Shown in pieces: positions 32,601 to 39,850 of a stretch of DNA of 64,000 bases; position 1 is the stretch's first letter; every line of letters starts with the position of its first letter. The notes beneath the pieces were generated by a model. That model worked only from the letters and a program-made list of their open reading frames with translations. It was not told the DNA's origin and did not search any database. The translations under genes and the position numbers were made by a program. Source of the stretch: Flavobacteriales bacterium (GTDB lineage Bacteria > Bacteroidota > Bacteroidia > Flavobacteriales_D > Crocinitomicaceae); the NCBI GenBank assembly GCA_947470515.1, contig CANITF010000011.1:1-64000 (forward strand), read 5' to 3'.

Positions 32601-34757
32601 TCCTGTGTATGGCATGGTAGCCGAGGCACCAAATCCTGTTGTTGAACTTGTTGTAGAAACCTCAAAATTGGTGGAAGCAGTTATTGTGATATCTCCACCA
32701 CCTGAAGTTAAGTTAGCTGCTGTTAATGTAATGGACGACCCAGTAGATGGTCCTGAACCTTGAACATATGTTAATCCAGTAATATTTCCCGAAGGAGTAA
32801 TGGAAGTAACTGCAGCAGCCGGAACAACTTCTCCTGCAACTATTTGAGCGCCATTTGAGTAGCCGCTAAAATTAATTTTTGCTAATTGGCTTGCATCTAA
32901 GCCACTAGCGCCAACTACAATTTTACCTGCTGTACCAGAACTACCTGCTGAGCCCGTCCAACCTGTAATAGTTAAAGTAGTTCCTGCCCATGTAACAGCG
33001 CTGCTATTTGCAAATGTTAATGTGTGCACTCCTGTTCCTAAAGCAATGGTTGAATTAGCATTTAAATTTAAAGTACCAACAGTTTCACTAAAGCCTGCTG
33101 TAGCGCCCGTGCTTAATGTACCACCATTTAAAATTAATTGTGTAGCTGGTAATACGTTAGTATTATCAAGTTCAATTTTACCTCCTGTTAGTGTGGTTGT
33201 ACCTGTATAAGTATAATTTGCACCACCACCAAATGTTTGTGTTCCAGCGCCAGATTTAACAATAGAAATTGCACCGCTAATAATACCTGGATTAGCAGCT
33301 AAAGAGCTACCAAAACTATTATTTGTTGAACTGTTAATAGTTAATGTTGCCGCAGCTATTGAAGTAATCGTATTATTTAATGATGTGGCAGTTCCTGCTA
33401 CAGTATTTAAACCTGCAATGGTTTGGTTTTGCCCGTTTAAGTCAAAGGTTCCTAGGTTACCACTAGCAGTTTGACCAAGACTTAATATAGTACCAGTTGG
33501 TAAGCGGTTGCTACCTGTTGTAAGTTTTAAAGTTCCATTGTTGATTGCTGTTGCGCCTGTATAAGTACTCACACCTCCTAATGATAATGTACCTCCTCCT
33601 TGTTTTGCCCAGGCACCTGTTGTAGTCGGTTTATCAGAGATTACTCCGTCATAAGTTAATATTGTACCACTACCAGAACAACTAATAGATGTTCCGGATG
33701 ATGCACTAACCTGAATGTTGTGGGTAGAGGCTAATGTAAAAGAGGCAACTGGAGTTAACCGACCACCATCAATAACAATCGTATTGTTTACATTTCCTAC
33801 GCTATTGGCACCTGAAATTTCTGTTTCAGGACCGGATAAAGTTAGGGTTCCAGTAAATGTATTCGCAGTACCGGTTATTTTAAACTTACCTGTCCCATTT
33901 GCATTACCAGCTAAAGTTAATCCATTTGTAGGTGTGTTTGAAATTATACCACCAAATGTTATGTTGCCTGAACCTCCCAATGTTAAAGTTCTTGTTGCAG
34001 CACCTAAAGTCATATTATTTGAAAAAGTAAGATTTGACGCGCCTGCTGCCGAAGGCACATTTCCTGTTACTTCGCCAAATTGAATATTCCCACCGATAAC
34101 AATATTTGAATATTTCCCTGTAAAATCTCTAGTTGCATTAGCTGCAAGAGTTCCACCATTTAAAGTTAAAAGTCCTGGAGTGGCATTTCCGCCCATTGCA
34201 TTGGTAGAACGTGCAACTATAGTACCGGCACTTAATGTGAAACCTCCACCATATGTATTACCAGACATTGCAAGAGCACCTACACCACTTTTAATATAAC
34301 CAGCCGTAGCCGAGGTTGTAAAACTTTGTGTGCCAAAATCTAATGTAGTAGCGGTGCTTGTTCCAACATTTATAGTGATAACACCATTACTTAAATTAGA
34401 AATGGTACCACTAGCGGTCATTGTAGCAGTGGATGCTGTTGCATTAATTCCTGCTACAATAATTGTACCCCCAGTAAAAGAAGTAACGGTATTATTAAAA
34501 TTCATAATACCTCCACTTGTTGTATTAAATGCAGAAGTATATGGTCCCCCCACACTTGCACTCCAAACTGAACTAGTAATAGTTCCACTAGTTCCAAAAT
34601 AGTTATTGGTCTGCCCCCAACCCACATTCACCATTCCCCCAAAAACAAGAACAGCCAAAACTTTGGCAAAATTGTTTTGAACAAAACGTGCAACACGTTG
34701 TGTGTTATTTTTTATTATCTTGGAATCTAAAAAGACCACAGAACTAAACAGCATCAT
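26685..34757 (-). CDS. Giant secreted protein: autotransporter-type beta repeats, Calx-beta, T9SS type A sorting domain
   Basis: 2690 residues. An unusually long N-terminal signal (about 49 residues, with a basic region before VLAVLVFGGMVNVGWGQ) leads into autotransporter-associated beta-strand repeats (about 50-640; for example GTLSLGGVSTYTGATAINNG and SGAGTQTFGG). Repeats of about 115 residues follow (about 650-1240), with motifs SITLTAANLTSGGGDI and SFTFSGANLTGFPANI. Next come a unique region, a Calx-beta domain (about 1655-1765, DETVDVTV to SITDNDD), a further beta-helix-like stretch, and a C-terminal T9SS type A domain after LPIELISFQA (about 2605-2690; YPNPSNGSFYLDF, GMYYIQVSNG). No outer-membrane translocator barrel is present, so export should be through T9SS and not as a type V autotransporter. 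It is probably a surface-bound fibrous or adhesive protein; this role is inference. Confidence 0.9.
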   Translation of the reverse strand: MMLFSSVVFLDSKIIKNNTQRVARFVQNNFAKVLAVLVFGGMVNVGWGQTNNYFGTSGTITSSVWSASVGGPYTSAFNTTSGGIMNFNNTVTSFTGGTIIVAGINATASTATMTASGTISNLSNGVITINVGTSTATTLDFGTQSFTTSATAGYIKSGVGALAMSGNTYGGGFTLSAGTIVARSTNAMGGNATPGLLTLNGGTLAANATRDFTGKYSNIVIGGNIQFGEVTGNVPSAAGASNLTFSNNMTLGAATRTLTLGGSGNITFGGIISNTPTNGLTLAGNANGTGKFKITGTANTFTGTLTLSGPETEISGANSVGNVNNTIVIDGGRLTPVASFTLASTHNIQVSASSGTSISCSGSGTILTYDGVISDKPTTTGAWAKQGGGTLSLGGVSTYTGATAINNGTLKLTTGSNRLPTGTILSLGQTASGNLGTFDLNGQNQTIAGLNTVAGTATSLNNTITSIAAATLTINSSTNNSFGSSLAANPGIISGAISIVKSGAGTQTFGGGANYTYTGTTTLTGGKIELDNTNVLPATQLILNGGTLSTGATAGFSETVGTLNLNANSTIALGTGVHTLTFANSSAVTWAGTTLTITGWTGSAGSSGTAGKIVVGASGLDASQLAKINFSGYSNGAQIVAGEVVPAAAVTSITPSGNITGLTYVQGSGPSTGSSITLTAANLTSGGGDITITASTNFEVSTTSSTTGFGASATMPYTGTGTIASNTLWVRLKAGLSAATYSVETIDISGGGTTASFTAAGSVTSPPTLTPSVASITGLNYTGTGPSSSQSFTFSGANLTGFPANITVTAPTNFEVSADNVSFFSSITYAYSSGTLGAQTAYARLISSLPATSYGPSNVTIEGGGATSATVALSGTVTATAVASITPSGNLTGLTYVQGSGPSTGSSITLTAGNLTSGGGDITITASTNFEVSTTSSTIGFGASATMPYTGTGTIASNILWVRLKAGLSAATYSPETINISGGGTTTSFTADGAVTSPPALTPSVASITGLNYTGTGPSSSQSFTFSGANLTGFPANITVTAPTNFEISTDNVSFFSSRTYAYSSGTLGAQTVYVRLIASLPATTYGPSNVTIEGGGATSATIALSGTVTPVALITSSSVNLSGYSYIVGAGPSTSQSFTFTGDNLTGFPSNITITGSTNYEVSTNNSSFSASITYPYTSSTLTAQTVYVRLKTGLSAATYTENITISGGGVSPSITVSNSGSVLVAPFTLGNLAAVVAAASASNTTASVIEIGTSAFQASPISTTVVNGTDAVNGMRFSGSATSTLYLANSNDGTLITFTGHNSTNTASNANTLLTRAVITYNNSKTFNKATTYTGASGNQTRCASTLNNTSWYIGDQSGFYTNGSSSPSPALNIRGVKAYGATMYAQGSTIAIGTISAANGGTFTLLNGLTASTNNLQDFAFVSSGSNGAAFDVLYCLYTTKIEKYSLVSGTWTANGSYTFAGGGFGLTAKNIGIGSELYVSTGNGANTANSIVKLTDNVGFNTTINITTASNLTLYTAAAGTIIKGVACAPISATAPNISINASPLNGFTYILGSGPSAEQTFTVSGTNLSANSIALNVDSDFEICLTSGGTFVNTLSLTPAAGTVASTTIYVRLKSGLSAGNYSNRLITLSTANAYNRYIILDGSLLPNVNLSVSAASGTEVGTTSITVTVTSTSTLAFDETVDVTVAGTSLTAGDYSLVDGDGVLSGVQIKILAGASTGTSTFTLVDDNLNEGTEVASINISNPSAGLYLGGTSSQNVSITDNDDAVILSTIDVASTATNFNELVTSGTSTEVSKGAYYLETGSNQNLVYSAGDGSLSTGDSYAFGSGISTDRALGSSITSGLSDVKVGFKVKNSIGASFNAMIVEYYGEQWRRGLTGNAANGGAPARDKLKFEYSTSAPSLAAGTWGSSSILNFHSPDYGTVSTNTARDGNAAAYRQLVRDTIFIPSGVADGSSVWVRWVHNTAGTSGSRDGLGVDDVTFTPINFTPTVFYTDTIGSLDQLSTWWTNTDGTGANPLNFSSTNQTFIVQNRSTASIAANWSVSGSNSSIRIRNGVIVTIPDTYSFVGTVDSLEGTSTLILNNATTPILNNIDATSTVIYGSSSNQDIAIPTSSNSQYGNLTLTGDGIKRVTGGFHIEGEYLFNSASVDADSTYSTVFFKKNITISGAILYSTNYITYVNLQAYGSSAQQLIGNGRTIKAGSLLMNVSVVNGTLITSGSDLKTGSLTLASNTNLTLVDDLKLNANAGAATFTDNANTIAIGGDLECAGNTANYSFSGTLLLNGATASDQTISNTAGATFNIMTINKASGIVLLSNNLTINSALNLTNGIIDLQASNLNMASNTVNGGSATSYVRTSGVGVLNRNVSSSAVVFPVGNSAYNPATLSNSGTSDEFSLRVYDYVSSTGVEGGVPTSGQAVNRTWMVSEALTGGSNVTLKMQWNAGEEVNGFVYSPGFMNVNHHNGSVWEELGVLNESNSPFYVEQTGITSFSPFTIGITGSPLPIELISFQANCQGTDQVAVTWSTASEHNTSHFVVEKSRDGLNWVNLKSLGAAGNSTTIIEYAVTDTDVSNGISYYRLTQLDTDGASETFNIASVNCGAQAITSKLVTYPNPSNGSFYLDFYSYDLTGPSSISVFDSRGLIIYSQEVLVEKGSNVFHIEKMEAAPGMYYIQVSNGATTSYIVKHSLR
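31430..32098 (-). repeat. 696-bp period internal repeat, copy 2
   Basis: This copy encodes a pair of beta modules of about 115 residues. The AACTGTCCCA mark at 31431 recurs at 32127, exactly 696 bp (232 residues) away, and most of the block is the same by eye. Confidence 0.8.
32126..32795 (-). repeat. 696-bp period internal repeat, copy 1
   Basis: This is the upstream partner (in gene direction) of the block at 31430-32098. A shorter, more diverged related module lies at about 31090-31430. Confidence 0.8.
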
Positions 34758-35085
34758 AGTATAAACTTTAAATAAGTATTTTTTTCAAAGAGATGTTTTG
34801 GGTTTTCAACTGCAAACTTATAAAGTCCGTATTAACTGTATGTTTACGCTATAACAAGAAAATAAAAACAGACCAAAATCGTTTCTAGAAGCAATTTTCA
34901 AGAGCAAAAAAAAGTAAAAGAACATCCTGTTGACGAGGCCTTTGTGCTGTTAATCAATTACTTACAGCTTACTACGCTAATTAATTCTAAAAAAATTCAG
35001 ATCCCCAATTATTAAGCTGCCTTTTTTAAACGCGCTGTTTTTTTCAATAATTACAGTTATATTTACTCCTCAAAATAGATAACTC
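34758..35085. other. 328-bp divergent intergenic region
   Basis: This gap separates the divergent 2690-residue protein gene and the C1 peptidase gene. It is AT-rich and must hold both promoters. I see a TATATTTA -7-like box at about 35058-35065, ahead of the peptidase gene, but no clear -33 partner, hairpin, repeat or small ORF. Confidence 0.5.
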
Positions 35086-36300
35086 ATGAAAAAATATTTC
35101 TTTTCTCTCCTTTTTTTAGGATTCACATCAATTACAACCGCTCAATTTGGTTATACAGAACCTGGAACTAATAATGAAGGAAGTGAATACGTTTTCACGA
35201 AAATTGCTCATTTAGATGCAACACCAGTTCAAAGTCAAGGAAACACAGGAACATGCTGGAGTTTTTCTGCATTATCGTATTTTGAGTCAGAATTAATTAG
35301 AAAAGGAACTAAAAATCCAGATCTTCTTGCTGAAATGTTTGTGGTACGTAAAGCATATGAAAGCAAAGCAGAGAAGTTCATTCGAATGGATGGTAAAATT
35401 AACTTTTCTGAAGGAGGGGCTTTTCATGATATTCCTTTTGTAATCAGAAATTACGGAATTGTTCCTGAAGAAATATATACTGGTTTAAATTATGGTTCTG
35501 AAACGCATGACCATAGTGAAATGTTTGAAGTGTTGAACGGAGCAGTGCAAGGTGTTTTGTCTCACGCTAAAAGCTCAAGCACTGGTGTTTCAACTGCGTG
35601 GATGAGCGCATTGAACGGGATTCTTGATGCATATTTTGGTAAAGACGTTAAAGAATTTGAGTTCAAAGGGAAAAAATATACTCCAATGACGTATGCCAAA
35701 GCAATTGGATTGAATATGGACGATTATGTTTCCTTAACATCGTTTACAAATCACCCGATGAATCAAAAATGCATGTTGGCAATTGCTGATAACTGGGCGT
35801 GGGGAGAAAGTTATAATGTTGGTTTAACAGATTTATTTGATGCATGTGAATATGCGTTGAAAAATGGATATTCGTTAGCTTGGGGTGCTGACGTTTCTGA
35901 AAAAGGGTTCAGTTTTAGAAATGGTTTGGCAATTGTTCCAGAAGATCCATCTACAATCGAAACGAAAGGAAGAGATAATAAAAACTTTTCAGATGGAGGC
36001 GCTGACAAAACTGCAAATGCTTTTGTTACACCAGGAAAAGAATTGGTTATCACTCCTGAGTTACGTCAAAAGGCGTATGATGGAAAAACAACTACAGATG
36101 ACCATGGAATGCATATCGTTGGGCTTTATAAAGACCAAAATAACACACGCTATTTATTGGTGAAAAACTCATGGGGTACGAGTAATTATCCTAAAGGATT
36201 CTTGTACGTTTCTGAGAATTACTTTAAGTACAAAACGATTAATGTTTATGTGCATAAAGACGGAATTTCTTCTGCCTTAAAGAAAAAATTGAGCCTATAA
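35086..36300 (+). CDS. C1-family (papain-fold, bleomycin hydrolase/PepC-like) cysteine peptidase, secreted
   Basis: 404 residues. A signal peptide (about 1-19, SITTAQ) is followed directly by a papain-fold peptidase. The oxyanion Gln is Gln51 (VQSQGNTG) and the catalytic Cys is Cys57 (GTCWSFS). The His is in DDHGMHIVG near 340 and the Asn in VKNSWG near 360. The arrangement and the long insert between Cys and His resemble the bleomycin hydrolase/aminopeptidase C family (about 450 residues, usually cytoplasmic). The signal peptide makes this a periplasmic or exported form, as is common in Bacteroidota. It probably trims peptides. No sorting domain is present at the C-terminus, which ends ALKKKLSL. 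Confidence 0.88.
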   Translation: MKKYFFSLLFLGFTSITTAQFGYTEPGTNNEGSEYVFTKIAHLDATPVQSQGNTGTCWSFSALSYFESELIRKGTKNPDLLAEMFVVRKAYESKAEKFIRMDGKINFSEGGAFHDIPFVIRNYGIVPEEIYTGLNYGSETHDHSEMFEVLNGAVQGVLSHAKSSSTGVSTAWMSALNGILDAYFGKDVKEFEFKGKKYTPMTYAKAIGLNMDDYVSLTSFTNHPMNQKCMLAIADNWAWGESYNVGLTDLFDACEYALKNGYSLAWGADVSEKGFSFRNGLAIVPEDPSTIETKGRDNKNFSDGGADKTANAFVTPGKELVITPELRQKAYDGKTTTDDHGMHIVGLYKDQNNTRYLLVKNSWGTSNYPKGFLYVSENYFKYKTINVYVHKDGISSALKKKLSL

Positions 36301-36360
36301 GTAATTGAATATTAGGGTGTAATAAAAATTTGAGTATATTTATGAGGTAAATCCTTATAA

Positions 36361-36654
36361 ATGGAACGATTAACACCTGCTGAAGAATTGGTAATGTTGA
36401 AGTTGTGGAAACTTCAAAAAGGAGCTATTAAGGAGATTCAAGAGTTATTTGAAAAACCGAAACCTGCTTATAATACTACTTCGACAATTGTTCGTATTTT
36501 GGAACGCAAAGGGTTTATCAAACATCAATCATTGGGAAGAGGCTATCTTTATTCGCCAAAAGTTTCAAGAGAAAAATATAGGCAATACCTTCTCAATCAT
36601 ATACTTGTTAATTATTACGATAATATCAAGAAAGAGTTAAAGGATGCCGTTTAA
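36361..36654 (+). CDS. BlaI/MecI/CopY-family transcriptional regulator (short, orphan)
   Basis: 97 residues, against about 120 for typical BlaI-family repressors. The winged-helix N-terminus is well conserved (LTPAEELVMLKLWKL, YNTTSTIVRILERKGFIKH, GRGYLYSPKVSREKY), but the C-terminal dimerisation part is shortened. Family members repress beta-lactamase or copper genes and are relieved by a partner M56 sensor peptidase. No M56/BlaR1 gene follows; the next gene (dxr) points the other way. Its target is therefore unknown, and the upstream C1 peptidase gene is a candidate only by position. A TATATTTA box at 36335-36342 may be its own -7 element. Confidence 0.8.
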   Translation: MERLTPAEELVMLKLWKLQKGAIKEIQELFEKPKPAYNTTSTIVRILERKGFIKHQSLGRGYLYSPKVSREKYRQYLLNHILVNYYDNIKKELKDAV

Positions 36655-36721
36655 TTGGTTGTTTTATTTAAAACACGGATTCCTCAAGTTCTTCTCAGAA
36701 TAAAATGAAACGTATGTTTGA

Positions 36722-37885
36722 CTAATTATTTTGAATAAGTGATAGTGCATATTCACGCGCCAATTTATCACTTTCGACATAATCTTCATATATTGGTTTC
36801 TGAATAGAATTTACATTTAACAATGTCTTTTCATTGAATTCAGCAATTTGTAAAAACGTGATTTTATCATGTAGAAATGCTTCAACGGTTATTTCATTTG
36901 CTGCGTTTAAAATGCAAGCAGCAGTTCCTTCCATTTCCATCGCTTTAAATGCCAAATCCAAATTTTTGAAGACGGCCCGATCTGGTTTTTCAAACGTTAA
37001 TTTTGGATAATCTAGAAAGTTGAAACGTGGAAAATCTGTTTTAAAACGGTCTGGATAAGTCAAGGCAAACTGAATTGGTAATTTCATATCTGGTAAGCCC
37101 ATTTGCGCCTTCATACTGCCATCTTCAAATTGAACTAATGAATGCACGATCGATTGAGGATGAACAATTACATCTATTTGTTCAGGTTTAAGATTGAACA
37201 ACCATTTTGCTTCAATTACTTCAAATCCTTTGTTCATCAATGAAGCCGAATCAATCGTGATTTTTGCCCCCATTGTCCAGTTAGGATGCTTCAAAGCTTG
37301 TTCTTTCGTAACGGTTTTTAATTGCTCCAATGACCAACCTAAAAAGGGTCCTCCAGAAGCTGTTAAATAGATCTTTTCAATCTTATTATGGAATTCTCCA
37401 ACCAAACATTGAAAAATTGCAGAATGTTCAGAGTCAACAGGATAAATGTTTACACCATTCTCTTTTGCCAATTTTGTGACAAGTTCACCAGCCACAACTA
37501 ATGTTTCTTTATTGGCTAAAGCAATTGTTTTTTTCGCTTCTATTGCTCGCACTGTTGGTTTTAATCCAGCATAACCGACCAAAGCAGTTAAAACAATGTC
37601 AACTTCATTTGATTCAACAACTTGGCAAAGCGCTTCGGACCCGGCGTAAACATGAATGTCTTCATCAATTAATGCCGTTTTTACTTTTTCATAAAGTGAT
37701 TCATCAGTGATTACAACAGTATTCGGTTTGAATTTCAACGCTTGTTCAATTAATAGATCTGCGTTTTTTCCAGCTGTAATTACTTGTAAATCAAAAAAAG
37801 CAGGATAGGCTTCAATAACCTCTAATGCTTGAGTTCCAATTGAACCAGTTGAACCAAGAATAACGATACCTTTCTTTTTCTCCAT
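36722..37885 (-). CDS. dxr: 1-deoxy-D-xylulose 5-phosphate reductoisomerase
   Basis: 387 residues, normal for the family. The enzyme converts DXP to MEP with NADPH, the first committed step of non-mevalonate isoprenoid synthesis. The NADPH-binding GSTGSIGTQALEVI lies at residues 10-23. Family motifs ANKETLVVAGE, PVDSEHSAIFQCL, TASGGPF, MNKGFEVIEAKWLF and HPQSIVHSLVQF are all present, as is the C-terminal helical region. I chose the ATG at 37885 because the glycine-rich loop then sits at the usual position; a longer TTG-started frame from 37912 adds nine residues that do not look native. A perfect -7 box ends 4 bp before the ATG. Confidence 0.96.
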   Translation of the reverse strand: MEKKKGIVILGSTGSIGTQALEVIEAYPAFFDLQVITAGKNADLLIEQALKFKPNTVVITDESLYEKVKTALIDEDIHVYAGSEALCQVVESNEVDIVLTALVGYAGLKPTVRAIEAKKTIALANKETLVVAGELVTKLAKENGVNIYPVDSEHSAIFQCLVGEFHNKIEKIYLTASGGPFLGWSLEQLKTVTKEQALKHPNWTMGAKITIDSASLMNKGFEVIEAKWLFNLKPEQIDVIVHPQSIVHSLVQFEDGSMKAQMGLPDMKLPIQFALTYPDRFKTDFPRFNFLDYPKLTFEKPDRAVFKNLDLAFKAMEMEGTAACILNAANEITVEAFLHDKITFLQIAEFNEKTLLNVNSIQKPIYEDYVESDKLAREYALSLIQNN

Positions 37886-37889
37886 AATG

Positions 37890-37897
37890 CAAAAATA
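37890..37897 (-). promoter_or_regulatory. -7 box of dxr, probable leaderless transcript
   Basis: TATTTTTG on the minus strand matches TAnnTTTG exactly. Only 4 bp separate it from the dxr ATG, so transcription should start at or within a few bases of the start codon. Confidence 0.45.
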
Positions 37898-37964
37898 ACG
37901 TTTTGAACCCAAGATTGTTTGGAAAAGAAGCGAAAGAATCTGATGGATTTAACAAATCTCCATG

Positions 37965-37972
37965 TAAATTTG
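37965..37972 (+). promoter_or_regulatory. -7 box of the DUF6495-like gene
   Basis: TAAATTTG matches TAnnTTTG exactly, 35 bp before the ATG at 38008. No good -33 element was found at 19-21 bp. Confidence 0.35.
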
Positions 37973-38007
37973 TATTGATTGAGAAGAATTAAAGAATTTA
38001 CCTTTCT

Positions 38008-38484
38008 ATGAAATACCGCATTTTAACCAATGAAGAACTATCGCATCTTGCAGAAGATTTCAAGCAATTTTTAATTGTTTCAGGCGTACACGCTGAGGAA
38101 TGGGAAGAAATGAATAAAACGGAGATTTCAAAAGCTGTTCAGATAGTAGAGATTTTTAGTGATACTGTTCTGCAAAAAGTATACGAGAAAATTAAGTTTG
38201 TGGAATTTAGAAGTGAAAATTCATGTATTGTTTTTGATTGTCAAGAAGATAAAATAGAATTGATTTCAATTCAGGGAAAATCTGGAAAACATGTAAATCT
38301 TTCTACCCCTCAATCGATTCACAATGAATTAAAAAAGAACTTAAATAATCTTCAATTTCACCGTTCTGAAAAAAACTACAGTTCTTCACGCGAAAAGGAA
38401 CTTCATGATTTATTAGAACAAGGGTGTGTCGTCTCAAGTAAAGAATTTTGGGAACAATTATTAGTTTTAAAAGTTGCTAATTAA
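38008..38484 (+). CDS. DUF6495-like conserved protein of unknown function
   Basis: 158 residues, with no signal peptide or membrane segment, so probably cytoplasmic. The opening (MKYRILTNEELSHLAEDFKQFLIVSGV, shown here in part) and the acidic HAEEWEEMNK and EIFSDTVLQKVYEKIKFVE segments resemble the Bacteroidota family DUF6495 as I recall it. The family has no known function. The last third is charged and probably helical (EKELHDLLEQG). It lies just upstream of a small membrane protein on the same strand (33-bp gap), and the two may be co-transcribed. Confidence 0.6.
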   Translation: MKYRILTNEELSHLAEDFKQFLIVSGVHAEEWEEMNKTEISKAVQIVEIFSDTVLQKVYEKIKFVEFRSENSCIVFDCQEDKIELISIQGKSGKHVNLSTPQSIHNELKKNLNNLQFHRSEKNYSSSREKELHDLLEQGCVVSSKEFWEQLLVLKVAN

Positions 38485-38517
38485 CTGAATTTTATTAACT
38501 TGCCTAAAAATACTACT

Positions 38518-38880
38518 ATGAAAAAATTATCTTTAGTCGGATTTTCACTGTCCGTTATTTTTCTAATCTTTGGATTATACCTAATATTTATTATTGCTCC
38601 AGAGTCAGAAACAGCAGCACTTGAAATGGAAATGATGCAACAAGCAAATATGGGAGATTACTCTGTATCTCTATTTGAAACTCCTGGTTATGCTGAAGCA
38701 TTTGCTACTAGTGAGAAAAAAGTGGACTACGGCATGGTCCTGTTATTGGGGTCATTTTTACCTTTTCTTTTATGTATAATTCCAGTTTTCAAAAAGAATA
38801 AATTGGCAATTTTAGGACTTGTATTTTCTTTAGGTGCTTTTTTTATTGGAGCTGCTTACGGAAGCCACATGTTTTCATAA
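38518..38880 (+). CDS. Small membrane protein, unknown function
   Basis: 120 residues from the ATG at 38518; a TTG six codons upstream is less likely. Three hydrophobic segments are visible: residues about 4-26 (LSLVGFSLSVIFLIFGLYLI), about 75-95 (YGMVLLLGSFLPFLLCIIPV) and about 98-118 (LAILGLVFSLGAFFIGAAYG). A polar loop with several Glu and Met residues separates the first two. I do not recognise the family. The gene sits between a DUF6495-like protein and a DUF2911 protein, and neither gives a functional clue. Confidence 0.7.
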   Translation: MKKLSLVGFSLSVIFLIFGLYLIFIIAPESETAALEMEMMQQANMGDYSVSLFETPGYAEAFATSEKKVDYGMVLLLGSFLPFLLCIIPVFKKNKLAILGLVFSLGAFFIGAAYGSHMFS

Positions 38881-38943
38881 ATATACTTTAAACAATCTTC
38901 GTGCTTTTGTGTTAATTTAGCAATTCAAAAAAATTGAAATGCT

Positions 38944-39792
38944 ATGAAAAAGATATTGTCTATTTTATTCTTAATGAATTTAGGAATTTCGCTTAACGCA
39001 CAATTACAAGCACCAAAATTAAGTCCAATTGCTAAAGTTGAACAACGTATTGGTTTAACGGATATTAAAATTGAATATTCCCGCCCGTCAAAAAATGACA
39101 GAGTGGTATTTGGCGATGTTGTGCCTTTCGATGAAATTTGGCGAACTGGCGCAAATGAAAACACAAAAATTACACTTTCAGATGCAATGGTTTTCGGAAA
39201 GGATACATTGGTAGCAGGAACGTATGCAATCTACACCAAACCATCAGCTTCAACTTGGGAAATAATATTTTACTCAGATATCACAAATTGGGGTACGCCT
39301 GACGAGTGGGATGATAAAAAAGTAGTTTTAAAAGTTAGCACAAATGTTATTGCCCTGAATGATGTAGTAGAAACATTTACAATTGGAATTGATAATACAA
39401 CAACTAAAACAGCTAACTTAAATTTCTCTTGGGATAAAACAAGAGCATCTATTGGTTTTGCTGTGCCAACCGACACAAAAATGGCTGCTTCAATTGAAAA
39501 AGTGATGGCCGGTCCAACAGCGAGTGATTATCATGCATCAGCAGATTTCTATTTTAAGGAGAAAAAAGACTTGAAAAAAGCACTAGAATGGTCAACGAAA
39601 GCATGTGAATTAAAAGGTGATGATGCTTTTTGGATGTTGCGTCTGAAATCACAAATTCAAGCAGAACTTGGAGATTATAAAGGAGCAATTGAAACCGCAA
39701 AAAAATCATTAGCAGCAGCAGAAAAAGCAAAATACCAAGCTTATATTGATAGTAATAATGCTTCAATTGAAGAATGGAGCAAGAAAAAATGA
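38944..39792 (+). CDS. DUF2911 domain protein, secreted
   Basis: 282 residues. A signal peptide (about 1-19, SLNAQ) is followed by a DUF2911 domain (about 25-170): the hallmark IEYSRPSKNDRVVFGDVVPFD, given here in part as YSRPSKNDR and FGDVVPFDEIWRTGANENTKI, then AGTYAIYTKPS and WGTPDEWDDKK. The C-terminal third (about 190-282) looks like TPR-type helices (KALEWSTKACELKGDDAFWML, GDYKGAIETAKKSLAAA; both shortened). DUF2911 is widespread in Bacteroidota and of unknown function; a periplasmic location follows from the signal peptide. It is probably a single-gene unit. Confidence 0.88.
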   Translation: MKKILSILFLMNLGISLNAQLQAPKLSPIAKVEQRIGLTDIKIEYSRPSKNDRVVFGDVVPFDEIWRTGANENTKITLSDAMVFGKDTLVAGTYAIYTKPSASTWEIIFYSDITNWGTPDEWDDKKVVLKVSTNVIALNDVVETFTIGIDNTTTKTANLNFSWDKTRASIGFAVPTDTKMAASIEKVMAGPTASDYHASADFYFKEKKDLKKALEWSTKACELKGDDAFWMLRLKSQIQAELGDYKGAIETAKKSLAAAEKAKYQAYIDSNNASIEEWSKKK

Positions 39793-39850
39793 ATTCGATG
39801 AGCTCGTACGCTTTTTCAAAATATATATAATTTAGTGTTAGAGCCAAAAC

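Noticed and set aside
11419-34757. CRISPR array or satellite DNA suggested by strong periodicity
   Set aside because: The periods are long, in frame and protein-coding; there are no short repeats with unique spacers.
35086-36300. Cytoplasmic aminopeptidase C
   Set aside because: A clear N-terminal signal peptide precedes the papain fold, so an exported form is more likely.
36644-36703. A 19-codon frame after the BlaI-like gene that might be a remnant of an M56 partner
   Set aside because: It is too short and lacks any M56 signature; a chance frame is more likely.
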